Shown here: piece by piece, positions 8,554-17,500 of the stretch
Layout of the letters: each line of letters opens with the position of its first letter
How positions within the stretch are numbered: the stretch's first letter is position 1
DNA from: Bacteroidales bacterium
Lineage (GTDB): Bacteria > Bacteroidota > Bacteroidia > Bacteroidales > WCHB1-69
Assembly: GCA_017615595.1 (NCBI GenBank)
Contig: JAFZZT010000028.1
Location: 34,663 to 98,662, forward strand
Length of the DNA stretch: 64,000 nucleotides
Reading direction: 5' to 3'
Translations under genes and position numbers: made by a program
Notes under the pieces: generated by a model
What the model was told of the DNA's origin: nothing
Database searches by the model: none
What the model saw: the letters and a program-made list of their open reading frames with translations, nothing else

Positions 8554-9849
8554 ATGATACCACGTTATTCGCGTCCGGAGATGAGCGCCGTCTGGACAGA
8601 AGAGAACAAATTCGGTGCCTATCTGAAAGTAGAAATCGAGGCTGCTGCCGCCTGGAGCCAATTAGGCGTCATCCCCGCCGAGGATGTGCAGAAGCTGCGC
8701 GACAAGGCCACCTTCCGGGTGGAGCGCATCTACGAGATCGAGCAAGAGACGCGTCATGACATCGTAGCCTTCACCCGGGCTGTCAGCGAGTCGCTGGGAG
8801 ACGAGCGCAAGTGGGTCCACTATGGGCTCACCTCCACCGATGTGGTCGATACCGCCAACGGCTATCTGCTGCTGCAGGCCAACAACATCCTGCGGAAAGA
8901 CCTCCAGCGTTTCATGGAGATCTTGAAGAAGCGCGCCTACGAGTTCAAGGAGACGCCCTGCATCGGACGCACGCACGGGGTACATGCCGACATCACCGCC
9001 TTGGGTCTGAAATGGGCCCTCTGGTACGAGGAGATGAAACGCAACATGGCTCGTTTCGAGGCCGCCGCCGCCGATGTGGAGTGCGGCAAGATCAGCGGGG
9101 CCGTGGGCAACTTCGCCAACACGCCGCCCTTCGTGCAGGACTATGTGTGCCAGCAGCTGGGCATCCACTCCGCCAACATCTCCACGCAGGTGCTGCAGCG
9201 CGACCGCCATGCCCACTACATGGCCACGTTGGCCCTCATCGGCGCCACGATGGAGCAGATGGCCATCGAGGTGCGTCACTGGCAACGCACCGAGCTGCGC
9301 GAGGCTGAAGAGGCCTTCGGCAAGGGCCAGAAGGGCTCCTCCGCCATGCCCCACAAACGCAACCCCATCGGCAGCGAGAACATGTGCGGCTGCGCCAGAA
9401 TCCTCCGCGGCTACATGGTCAGCGCCTACGAGAACATACCCCTCTGGCACGAGCGCGACATCTCCCACTCCTCCGCTGAGCGCATCATGCTCCCCGACGC
9501 CACCATCCTCCTCGACTATATGCTCAACCGCTTCGGCAAGATCCTCGAGAACCTTGTCGTCTTCCCGGAGAACATGCTCAAGCATATCTACATGACCAAC
9601 AAGGTGATCTTCGCGCAGCGTGTCATGACGGCCCTCATCAACAAGGGTTTCGCCCGCGAGAAGGCCTACGATCTCGTGCAGCCTATCGCCATGAAGGCCT
9701 GGTTCGACGGTCACGACTATCAAGAGCTGCTGCTCCAGAACGAGACCATCCAACAGTACTTCACCCCCGAAGAGCTGGCCCAGTGCTTCACGCTGGAATA
9801 CTATATGAAGGAGGTGCCCGCCATCTTTGAGCGGGTGTTTGGAGAATGA
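8554..9849 (+). CDS. purB: Adenylosuccinate lyase
   Basis: 431 residues, the standard length. It belongs to the fumarase/aspartase superfamily, with the signature [15 protein letters not shown] carrying the mobile catalytic-serine loop, plus TSTDVVDT and HGVHADIT in the active-site regions. It cleaves SAICAR to AICAR and adenylosuccinate to AMP, releasing fumarate, in purine biosynthesis. The start is ATG at 8554 ([10 protein letters not shown]), where homology begins; the frame is open further upstream but that would cross the promoter. It is monocistronic; upp follows with its own promoter. Confidence 0.96.
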   Translation: MIPRYSRPEMSAVWTEENKFGAYLKVEIEAAAAWSQLGVIPAEDVQKLRDKATFRVERIYEIEQETRHDIVAFTRAVSESLGDERKWVHYGLTSTDVVDTANGYLLLQANNILRKDLQRFMEILKKRAYEFKETPCIGRTHGVHADITALGLKWALWYEEMKRNMARFEAAAADVECGKISGAVGNFANTPPFVQDYVCQQLGIHSANISTQVLQRDRHAHYMATLALIGATMEQMAIEVRHWQRTELREAEEAFGKGQKGSSAMPHKRNPIGSENMCGCARILRGYMVSAYENIPLWHERDISHSSAERIMLPDATILLDYMLNRFGKILENLVVFPENMLKHIYMTNKVIFAQRVMTALINKGFAREKAYDLVQPIAMKAWFDGHDYQELLLQNETIQQYFTPEELAQCFTLEYYMKEVPAIFERVFGE

Positions 9850-9885
9850 AAAATGAGTTCCCGGCGCTGATATTGATATTTTACT

Positions 9886-9893
9886 TATCTTTG
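9886..9893 (+). promoter_or_regulatory. -7 promoter element for upp
   Basis: TATCTTTG matches TAnnTTTG, 31 nt upstream of the start codon. Confidence 0.7.
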
Positions 9894-9924
9894 CCCCGAC
9901 AAAACGTATGAAAATACCACTACG

Positions 9925-10584
9925 ATGAAACAACAAGTGAACATCTTAGGAAACAACAACTCTCTTTTCAATGAGTTTATCGCGGAGATCCGCAGTGTGG
10001 ATGTGCAAGTTGACAGCATGCGCTTCCGCCGCAATCTGGAACGTATCGGCGAGATCTTCGCCTATGAGATCAGCCGTACCATGCGCTATGAGCATCAGGA
10101 GGTGACCACCCCGCTGGGCATTGCCGAGATCCCGCGTCTGGTGGACAAGCCCGTGCTGGCTACCATCCTGCGCGCCGGACTGCCCCTGCACCAGGGCATT
10201 CTCAACTACTTCGACCATGCCGAGAACGCCTTCATCTCCGCCTTCCGCAAATATGAAAAGGACGGCAGTTTCGAGATCCAGATCGACTATATCTCGTCTC
10301 CCGAGATTGACGAGAAGACCTTGATTCTGGCTGACCCGATGCTGGCCACCGGCCAATCCATGGTGCTGGCATACGAGGAGTTGCTGACCAAGGGCGATCC
10401 CGTCCACACGCATTTGGTGAGCATCATCGCCAGCCGACAGGGTATCGAATACTTGCAAGAGCACTGCTCGCCCTCCAACTGCACCTTGTGGATCGGTGCC
10501 ATTGACGAGGAGCTGACCGCCCACTCCTACATCGTGCCCGGACTCGGCGATGCCGGCGACCTGGCCTACGGCAAAAAAGACTGA
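9925..10584 (+). CDS. upp: Uracil phosphoribosyltransferase
   Basis: 219 residues. Type I phosphoribosyltransferase fold: the PRPP-binding loop is DPMLATGQS (residues 137-145) and the upstream substrate loop is ILRAGLPLHQG (81-91). The C-terminal GLGDAGDLAYG is the uracil-recognition segment of UPRTases. It salvages uracil with PRPP to UMP. In canonical enzymes the loop reads DPMLATGGS; here Gln replaces the second Gly, a mild variation common in Bacteroidota. A strong hairpin terminator follows, shared with the convergent serA. Confidence 0.95.
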   Translation: MKQQVNILGNNNSLFNEFIAEIRSVDVQVDSMRFRRNLERIGEIFAYEISRTMRYEHQEVTTPLGIAEIPRLVDKPVLATILRAGLPLHQGILNYFDHAENAFISAFRKYEKDGSFEIQIDYISSPEIDEKTLILADPMLATGQSMVLAYEELLTKGDPVHTHLVSIIASRQGIEYLQEHCSPSNCTLWIGAIDEELTAHSYIVPGLGDAGDLAYGKKD

Positions 10585-10607
10585 TACTATAATGTTTATA
10601 TGACAAA

Positions 10608-10643
10608 AAGAAGAGGCGGTGCGCAAGCATCGCCTCTTCTTGG
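10608..10643. terminator. Bidirectional terminator between upp and serA
   Basis: A 15-bp stem (AAGAAGAGGCGGTGC with its complement, one G:T pair) with a 4-nt loop. It is flanked by A-rich sequence on the left and T-rich on the right, so it can serve both convergent genes. Confidence 0.8.
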
Positions 10644-10668
10644 TTTAGGTGTCAAACAACCAGGTTGT

Positions 10669-11586
10669 TTATTTGTTCACCTGGAATTTCTTGTCGCCGT
10701 TGACGAAGAAGTTCACGATCTGGTTGGCGGCGGCCAAGCCAGCGTTGATGTTGGCTTCGGCGGTCTCGGCACCCTGTTTCTTCGGGGTGGCGAAGAAGCG
10801 TTTCTCAAACTGGCCGAACTCTTCCATGGCGTCTGGAGCGATGTCGGTGCAGTATTTGAGATCTTCACGCTCGGCCATCAGGGCGATGAGCTCTTCCTCG
10901 TTGATGACCTCCTTGCGGGCGGTGTTGATGACACAGCCGCCTTTCGGCATCAGGCCGACCAAAGCCTTGTTGATAGACTTCTTGGTCTGGTCGTTGGCGG
11001 GGATGTGCAGGGAGATGTAGTTACAGCTCTTGTAGAGGTCTTCCAGCGTGTCGGGCACGATGACGCCTTCGGCTTCCATCTTCTCTTTCGGGATGAAGGG
11101 GTCGAAAGCCCAGACTTCCATGCCGAGGGCGCGGGCCTTCTCAGCCACGAGGCGACCCACGTTGCCGTAAGCCTGGATACCGATCTTCTTGCCTTTCAGC
11201 TCGGAGCCGGTGCCGGGTTTGAAGGTGTTGCGGGCCATGTAGATCATCATGCCGAGGGCCAGTTCAGCCACGGCGTTGGAGTTCTGGCCGGGGGTGTTCA
11301 TCGCCACGATGTTGTTGGCGGTGCAAGCGGCCAAGTCGAGGTTGTCGAAGCCGGCGCCGGCGCGCACCACGATCTTCAGATTCTTGGCGGCGTCGATGAC
11401 CTGTGCCGTCACCTTGTCGGAGCGGACGATCATGGCGTCCACATCGGCGACTGCAGCATAGAGCTCCTCAGGAGTCTCATATTTCTCCAGCAATACTAAC
11501 TCATATCCTGCTTTTTCCACGATAGCGCGAATGCCATCCACTGCGGCCTTCGCGAAAGGTTTTTGGGTAGCTACTAAAACTTTCAT
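10669..11586 (-). CDS. serA: D-3-phosphoglycerate dehydrogenase (short form, no ACT domain)
   Basis: 305 residues, a D-isomer-specific 2-hydroxyacid dehydrogenase. NAD-binding Rossmann segment KKIGIQAYGNVGRLVAEKA, substrate-anion segment RAGAGFDNLDL, and the catalytic Arg/Glu/His region in the C-terminal half (INTARKEVINEEEL). It lacks the C-terminal ACT/ASB regulatory domains of the long E. coli SerA, as is usual for the short Bacteroidota type. It oxidises 3-phosphoglycerate to 3-phosphohydroxypyruvate, the first step of serine synthesis. It lies downstream of serC on the same strand with a four-helix-bundle gene between them. Confidence 0.92.
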   Translation of the reverse strand: MKVLVATQKPFAKAAVDGIRAIVEKAGYELVLLEKYETPEELYAAVADVDAMIVRSDKVTAQVIDAAKNLKIVVRAGAGFDNLDLAACTANNIVAMNTPGQNSNAVAELALGMMIYMARNTFKPGTGSELKGKKIGIQAYGNVGRLVAEKARALGMEVWAFDPFIPKEKMEAEGVIVPDTLEDLYKSCNYISLHIPANDQTKKSINKALVGLMPKGGCVINTARKEVINEEELIALMAEREDLKYCTDIAPDAMEEFGQFEKRFFATPKKQGAETAEANINAGLAAANQIVNFFVNGDKKFQVNK

Positions 11587-11615
11587 AAATCTTTCGTTTT
11601 TGATGTTTAATTCTA

Positions 11616-11647
11616 AAGTTAAGAAGTTAAGAAACTAAGAAGTTAAG
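11616..11647. repeat. Short tandem repeat left of the four-helix-bundle gene
   Basis: GTTAAGA/AACTAAGA-type units in tandem. The 19-mer AAGAAGTTAAGAAACTAAG (11621-11639) recurs exactly, inverted, at 12013-12031, on the other side of the four-helix-bundle gene. The first codons of the gap end and the last codons of that gene (stop at 11643) overlap this repeat. Confidence 0.75.
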
Positions 11648-12002
11648 CGTTTTTTGATTTTATTGTTTTCAAACTTCGAGTAAGCAATGTGATAATTTCA
11701 TCTAAATCATTTAACATGCTCTCCGCTTGTTCAATTGTTATGTATTCGGTATCTCTCAAAAGTCTTAACCAGTAGTGAGTTTCTTTGGATTCCTTTAAAG
11801 AAATGTGCAACTTTGCGATAAAATCCTTGTCGGATTGTGCTCCGGCAGCTTCTTCTATGTTAGCTCCAATAGATGTTCCACATCGGATAACTTGTTTGGA
11901 AAGAACGATCTCTTTTTTTTCTTCCTTCAGAAATCTTGCCAAGTTGATGATTCGAATAGCAAAAGCATAACTCTTCTCACGCAACACACTCTTATTTGCC
12001 AT
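11643..12002 (-). CDS. Four-helix bundle protein (S23/IVS-like)
   Basis: 119 residues, almost all alpha-helical. It carries the family pattern of the S23/TIGR02436 four-helix bundle proteins: REKSYAFAIRIINLARFL, CGTSIGANIEEAAGAQS, and KLHISLKESKETHYWLRLL. Relatives are encoded inside 23S rRNA intervening sequences and scattered between genes in Bacteroidota, and Avd of diversity-generating retroelements has a related fold. The biochemical role of stand-alone members is unknown. It separates serC from serA on the same strand and is flanked by an inverted 19-bp repeat, suggesting an inserted unit. ATG at 12002 is preferred over in-frame TTG codons just upstream. Confidence 0.85.
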   Translation of the reverse strand: MANKSVLREKSYAFAIRIINLARFLKEEKKEIVLSKQVIRCGTSIGANIEEAAGAQSDKDFIAKLHISLKESKETHYWLRLLRDTEYITIEQAESMLNDLDEIITLLTRSLKTIKSKNA

Positions 12003-12012
12003 TCTCAACAAA

Positions 12013-12042
12013 CTTAGTTTCTTAACTTCTTAGTTCCTTAAA
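12013..12042. repeat. Short tandem repeat right of the four-helix-bundle gene (inverted relative to left copy)
   Basis: CTTAGTTTCTTAACTTCTT at 12013-12031 is the exact reverse complement of 11621-11639. The same 19-mer also occurs at 36371-36389, so it is a dispersed repeat and not proof of a transposon end. Confidence 0.75.
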
Positions 12043-12049
12043 TTGATTG

Positions 12050-13168
12050 CTATTTGTTCGCCTTCTCAAACTCCTGCATACAGGCGACGAGGGCTTCGAC
12101 GTCTTCGATGGTGCAGGCGTTGTAGAGGGAAGCGCGGAAGCCGCCGACAGAGCGGTGACCCTTGATGCCGACCATGCCGCACTCTTTGGCGAAGGCCATG
12201 AAAGCATCCTGCTTGTCCTCGTAACCAGGAGCCATCACCCAGCAGTGGTTCATGATGGAGCGGTCTTCCTTGTCGGCCACGGTGCCCACGAACATGCTGT
12301 TGCGGTCGATTTCTTCGTACAACAGGTTGGATTTCTTCACGTTGATCTTGTTCATCTCCTCAACGCCGCCGATGGTATTCTTCAGCCAGGTGAGGGTCTC
12401 GTGCATCACGAAGATAGGCAGCACGGGAGGTGTGTTGAACATGGAGATGTTCTTGGCTTCCTCAGCAGCGTGCGTGCGGTAGTCGATCATCGTGGGCAGC
12501 GGGTTCATGTAAGGACGGTCGCCAATGTTGCCGAGGATGTCCTTGCGTACGATGACGAAGGTGACGCCGGCAGGACCAACGTTCTTCTGCGCACCACCGT
12601 AGATGAGGCCGTATTTGGTCACGTCAACAGGACGGCTCATGATGTCGGAGCTCATATCGGCGACGAGCATCACGTTGTTGCACTCCTCAGCGGTGAAGTC
12701 CTTGCGGATCTCCGTACCGTAGATGGTGTTGTTGGTCGTGATGTGGAAGTAGTCTGCGTCAGCGGGTACGGTCCAGCCTTTGGGGATGTAGTTGTAGGTC
12801 TTGTCCTCAGAGGAGGCCACGATCTCAACCTTACCGAAGTTCTTAGCTTCTTTGTTGGCCTTCTTGGCCCATACGCCCGTCTGCAGATAGGCGGCTTTGG
12901 TCTTCATCAGGTTGGCGGGCACCATGAAGAACTGGGTGCTGGCACCACCACCGAGGAAGAGCACTTCGTAGTTGTCGGGGATGTTGAGGAGGTCGCGCCA
13001 CAGTTGGCGGGTCTCAGCCATGAGACGCTCCCAACCCGGAGTACGGTGGGAAATCTCCATCAAACCGATGCCAGTGTTGTCAAAATTGCGAATAGCGTTG
13101 ATTGTGGATTCAACGGCTTCTTTCGGAAGGACACAAGGTCCTGCATTAAAATTATGCACTTGTTTCAT
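12050..13168 (-). CDS. serC: Phosphoserine aminotransferase
   Basis: 372 residues, the normal length. Class V PLP aminotransferase: [11 protein letters not shown] at the N-terminus, substrate segment [12 protein letters not shown], and the PLP lysine in [11 protein letters not shown]. It converts 3-phosphohydroxypyruvate plus glutamate to phosphoserine in serine biosynthesis, and also acts in the DXP-dependent pyridoxine route. It is first in a minus-strand unit with the four-helix-bundle gene and serA; the promoter is at 13224-13231. No serB is visible nearby. Confidence 0.95.
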   Translation of the reverse strand: MKQVHNFNAGPCVLPKEAVESTINAIRNFDNTGIGLMEISHRTPGWERLMAETRQLWRDLLNIPDNYEVLFLGGGASTQFFMVPANLMKTKAAYLQTGVWAKKANKEAKNFGKVEIVASSEDKTYNYIPKGWTVPADADYFHITTNNTIYGTEIRKDFTAEECNNVMLVADMSSDIMSRPVDVTKYGLIYGGAQKNVGPAGVTFVIVRKDILGNIGDRPYMNPLPTMIDYRTHAAEEAKNISMFNTPPVLPIFVMHETLTWLKNTIGGVEEMNKINVKKSNLLYEEIDRNSMFVGTVADKEDRSIMNHCWVMAPGYEDKQDAFMAFAKECGMVGIKGHRSVGGFRASLYNACTIEDVEALVACMQEFEKANK

Positions 13169-13223
13169 AATTAATGGATTAAGTATGTTTTTTAAAATTT
13201 GTGACTGTTTTTGAAAAACGGGG

Positions 13224-13231
13224 CAAAGATA
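13224..13231 (-). promoter_or_regulatory. -7 promoter element for serC
   Basis: CAAAGATA reads TATCTTTG on the minus strand, 56 nt before the serC start, directly after the purN terminator. Confidence 0.7.
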
Positions 13232-13263
13232 CTTAATTCTTTTGATATAAACAAAATAAGAAA

Positions 13264-13309
13264 ACCGATAAAAGATTCTATATTTTGATGTTAAAAATCT
13301 CTTATCGGT
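13264..13309 (-). terminator. Probable terminator of purN
   Basis: A 14-bp stem, ACCGATAAAAGATT with AATCTCTTATCGGT (one mismatch), followed on the minus strand by a T-rich stretch (13250-13263). Confidence 0.6.
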
Positions 13310-13338
13310 GTGTGTGTTGTGGGAAGAAGTCGTCAGTG

Positions 13339-13905
13339 TCAGGAATTCAGGACACGATGGATTACTTCCGGATAGTGTGCGTGTTCCAGCTGGTGGATGT
13401 GGGTCTCGATCTCGTCCAGGGACTCGCTGCCGTCTGTGTGGAAGGAGAACTGGTCGATGATGGGGCCGGTGTCCACGCCCTCGTCCACGAAGTGGATGGT
13501 GATGCCGAAGACCTTCACGCCGTAGCGGTAAGCGTCTTCAATGCCGTGCGCGCCTGGGAAGGAGGGCAGCAGGGCAGGGTGCAGGTTGATGATGCGGTTG
13601 GGATAGTGCGACAGGAGCACCTTGCCGATGAATCGCATGTAGCCGGCCAGCACGATGTAGTCCACCGCTCTTTTCTGCAGCTCATGCAGGATGGCTGTCT
13701 CGTAGGCCTCCTTGTTTTCGTAGTCCTTGGAGCAAAAGACGAACGCGTCAATGCCGTGGGCACTGGCGCGTTCGACAGCCTTGCAGTTGGGTTTGTCGGA
13801 CACCAGCAACGCAATGTTGGCTTGCAGCTTGCCGGTTTCCACCGCATCAATGATGGCCTGGAAGTTGGACCCAAAGCCAGATGCGAAGACTGCAATGTTC
13901 TTCAT
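13339..13905 (-). CDS. purN: Phosphoribosylglycinamide formyltransferase
   Basis: 188 residues. Formyltransferase fold with GSN loop ([11 protein letters not shown]). The catalytic triad is readable as Asn107 and His109 ([13 protein letters not shown]) and Asp145 (DEGVDTGPI). It transfers a formyl group from 10-formyl-THF to GAR in purine biosynthesis. It starts 12 bp after the stop of the Cys-rich lipoprotein gene on the same strand, so the two may be co-transcribed, although a functional link is not obvious. A hairpin follows its stop. Confidence 0.95.
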   Translation of the reverse strand: MKNIAVFASGFGSNFQAIIDAVETGKLQANIALLVSDKPNCKAVERASAHGIDAFVFCSKDYENKEAYETAILHELQKRAVDYIVLAGYMRFIGKVLLSHYPNRIINLHPALLPSFPGAHGIEDAYRYGVKVFGITIHFVDEGVDTGPIIDQFSFHTDGSESLDEIETHIHQLEHAHYPEVIHRVLNS

Positions 13906-13917
13906 AGGAAGCAGCTA

Positions 13918-14442
13918 TTAGTGTTTAGGACAACCTTTGGGATCTTTGGGGCAGGGACCGCCTTGAGGACCGTGGTGACCTTTGTCGCCCTTGCAGCAGG
14001 GTTTGGGGCCTTCGCCCTTTTCACAACCTTCGGGGCCTCCGCCTTTGCAGCATTTGCCGCAGCAAGGCATCAGGTCGAAAGCGGCTTTCTTCTCATCCAG
14101 AGTGAGCTTGTCCCAGTTGGCCATAGCCTTCTCGAACTCAGCTTTCTTAGCTTCCATTTCAGCCTTTTTGGCTTCCATTTCTTCCTGCATAGCTTTCTGC
14201 TTGTCATATTGAGCCTTGCGCTCGTTCAGCAGCTCAGCTTTGCGGGTCTCGTCCAGGTTCTCCCAGTTTTTCCAGTCTTCCATAGCTTGTTTTTGCTCTT
14301 CAGACATTTCACATTTGGGACCCTTGGGGGCATCGCATTGTTCTTGATTCGGTTCGGCCGGTTGTTCGGCTTCCTTGGCTTTGTTGTTGCAGGATGCGAA
14401 GATCAAGCTGCAAACAACCATCAGTGTGAAGATTTTTTTCAT
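13918..14442 (-). CDS. Cys-rich lipoprotein with coiled coil (unknown function)
   Basis: 174 residues. Signal peptide with lipobox FASC (mature Cys near residue 18), so probably a periplasm- or outer-membrane-facing lipoprotein. A charged helical middle (about residues 45-120) has a repeated AKKAEMEAKKAE-type heptad pattern indicating a coiled coil. The C-terminal ~50 residues are rich in Gly, Pro, Lys and His and hold nine cysteines in CC/CxC-like spacing (CCGKCC, GCEKG, PCCKG, GPCP, GCPKH), suggesting metal binding or disulfides. I recognise no family. Upstream of purN by 12 bp. Function unknown; metal binding is inference from composition. Confidence 0.7.
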   Translation of the reverse strand: MKKIFTLMVVCSLIFASCNNKAKEAEQPAEPNQEQCDAPKGPKCEMSEEQKQAMEDWKNWENLDETRKAELLNERKAQYDKQKAMQEEMEAKKAEMEAKKAEFEKAMANWDKLTLDEKKAAFDLMPCCGKCCKGGGPEGCEKGEGPKPCCKGDKGHHGPQGGPCPKDPKGCPKH

Positions 14443-14504
14443 TGTTGTGATTTTTTAAAAAATATGACGTTAAACGGAAATGAGTCGGTTTTATTGTGTG
14501 TTAT

Positions 14505-14547
14505 AAAAAAGATGCAGGAGTAAAAAAGATTAACCCCTGCATCTTTT
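14505..14547 (-). terminator. Terminator of the 2623-residue repeat protein gene
   Basis: A perfect 12-bp stem, AAAAGATGCAGG with CCTGCATCTTTT, loop of 17 nt, followed on the minus strand by TTTTTTATAA. It lies 7 bp past the gene's stop codon. Confidence 0.8.
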
Positions 14548-14553
14548 GGGAGA

Positions 14554-17500
14554 TTACCGCTTCACGAAGCTCTTTGTCACCACGCCATTGTCGGTCGTGA
14601 CACGCAAGTAATACATGCCATCGGCGAGGCCGGAGACGTTGATGTGCAGAGGATTCTCCGTGGAGACGATCGTGTTGACCAACTGGCCATACACATTGTA
14701 CACCTCCACGCCCGTGATCAGGATGTTGGCATCGCTGACCTCCACTGAGATCATTTCCGTGGCTGGGTTGGGATAGAGGTTCACAGCCTTTTCCAGGTAG
14801 CTCTGGATACCCACATTGTCGGTATGGATGGTCGTGGTGTTGGATGGATCACTCGTGAGTCCGTTGTTGCAATGTGCCACCACGTTGATTTCGTAATCCA
14901 CATTGGGTACAAGCGCTGAGAGCGTATGGGTGGTAGCATTTGCCGTCACGGAGATCCAATCGTTCTCCGTAGTCTGGCGGTAGTTGACCTGCCACTCATT
15001 GGCGGTACCTGTCTCCTGCTGCCAAGTCAAAATGACCGTGGTATGACTGGAAGGATCCAATGTGGCCGTCAGGTTTGTCGGGGCGGGACAAGTAGGTTCG
15101 GAGGCAACCGTGAAGGTGATCACATTGGACGGGTCGCTGTTGACACCGTTGGTGCAGTGTGCCACCACATACGCCTCGTAAGTGACATCATACGTCAGAT
15201 TGTTGACGGTGTAGCTGTTGGTTGTCACCGTGACGGTCTGGTATGTGCCGCCGACAGGACGGAAGAAGAGCTCCCACTCGTTGGCTGTGTTGGGCTCTTG
15301 CGACCAGGAGAAGGTGGCTGTCGTGCCGTTCACTGCCACTTGCAGGTTGGTCGGGGTGGGACAGTTGGGCGCGGCGGCGGTCATGAAGGTGTCGATGGCG
15401 GTCCACTCGCTCTGGCCGTTGCCGCAGTCAGCCTGCACTCGTACCGAGTAGTTGGTCTCTGGTGTCAGGTTGGAGAGCGTGACGGACGGCGAGGAGGCCG
15501 TGGTCGTGATCCACGAAGCGCCAGTGGTTTCCCGATAGGCTACAGTCCAGCTGGTCTCGCTGCCGCCAGGCGTCCAGGACACTTGGGCAGAGGTGGAGGT
15601 GATGTCGCTGATCTGGATGTTGGTCGGCATATCGCAGGGTATCAGGTCGAGGGAGAAGTCGTCGAGATAAGCCACGTTGTAGTCGGCGTTGGAGAACTTC
15701 GGAGCCCAGATAGCGATGTGGGAGCCCGTGCCGGAGTAGTTTTCAAACTTCACTGTGTAGGTCTCGAAGGTGGTGCCGATGACATGTACCGTATCTACCG
15801 GAACGAAGGAGTTAAAGTTGGTCACATTGTTCAGCACACCCACATAGAGCAGGCCATTGTAGTTGGTGGAGGTGGAGTAACCCCGTGCTTCAAACTCCAA
15901 CTGAACACTATTCATGGGATAGGTGGTGGTGTTCAATGCCGGCAAGATCAGCATCTGGTCACCATAGCTGGTGGTCGTGTAGGCATAGAACCGGACGGAG
16001 TTGGTGCCGGAAGCCGCATAGGTGGAGTTGCTGTACAGGGCAGGGTATCCGCTATATGAGGTGATGGTTCCGTTGTTGAAGTGGCCCCAACAGTCAGGCA
16101 GGTTGTTGACGGATATCGTGGTGGAGGTGGAACCAGCATAAGTATCGAAATTCTCGGTGAACGGCAGCACATCAATCGGATTGCACAAGGTGCTGAAGGA
16201 GAACATTTCGGCATAGATGCTCTCTTCTCCCGGACCACAGATCTGCTTCACATAGACATCATAGGTGGTGTTGGCCGTCAGGCCGGTGATGGTGGCGGAA
16301 GGCGTGGTGCTGGTCACCGTGGAGCCCGTGCCCGGCGTGAAGCCCGCAGGTCCGTAGTTAACCTCCCAGGAGGTGCCCAAAGAGTCGGCCACATCCCAAG
16401 AGACCGTGGCGGTGGTCACATCGAGGCCAGTCAAGTGAACGTTGGTGGGCTGCTCACAGGTGGGGATGAACTGGATCATCACATCATCCATATACATGTA
16501 GTTGGCGGCACCGTTGGAGACAAAGGCAATATAACGTCCGTTGCCGGTGTAGCTGTCCAGATCCACGGAGAAGCTCTCCCATACAGAAGTGGTGGACGGG
16601 GAGAGGGAGTCGATGGCTACGAAGGTGCTGATGTCGGTGGGGTCTTCCATCACACCTACCTTCAGGTTGTAAGCCGCAGAATTCTTGTTCAACTTGACAT
16701 TGACACGCAATGTGCTGATGTCGATGGACGGGTCGAACTCCGGCATGGTGGCGATGGTGTGGGTAGTGGAGGTGGAATAGAAGTAGAGGGCGCCGACACC
16801 GCTGTAGTGAGTGGTGTTGATGTACGGATAACGGGTGGAAGAAAGATACGATGTGTAACGGCCCCAACAGGTCGGGAAGGCGAGGGTGCCGGTGCCGTAG
16901 TCGTCAAAGTTCTCCGTATAGGGCAGGGAGTCGATATAGAGACAGTTGGTCTGGAAGGTGCAGTTGTTGGACCAGTCGCTGGTCTCTGTGGGTGAACATA
17001 CCGACTTGACGTAGAAGTCGTAGGTGGTGGCGGGGTCCAGTCCCGTGATGGTGTAGTTGGGCTGGCTGACGGTTACCTGCGTGCCGGTCACATTGGGGAA
17101 GTAGCCGACAGGTCCGTAGGAGAGGGTCCACTCGGCCTCGCCGTGGCCGGGAGTCCAGGAGACGCTGGCGGTGGTGGTGGTCAGGGAGTCAACAGTCAGG
17201 TTGTGGGGCATGACACAGCCAGGAGCGTAATCCACCACCAGATGGTCGAGATAGCAGGTGGTGAGACCCAAGGTGCGGAAGGCGATGAAGCGGCCCGTTC
17301 CCGTGTAGGAGGAGAACGGCACGGTAAAGCCGTTCCACACCGCCGTATGCGGCTCTATGGTCTCGATGAGCTCAAAGGTGGCGGTGTCGTGGGCATCCGT
17401 CATCACACCCACATCGATATGGTGTACGTTGCCCATGGCGGCCTTGAAAGCCAGCGAGATCTGCATATCCGACATGTTGACATCCATCTCCGGCATCACC

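Noticed and set aside
8662-9936. Long open frame antisense to purB (424 codons), with similar long antisense frames over serA, serC and the PfkB kinase
   Set aside because: Composition-driven shadows of GC-biased third positions in real genes; low-complexity His/Val/Gly/Asp-rich products with no family pattern.
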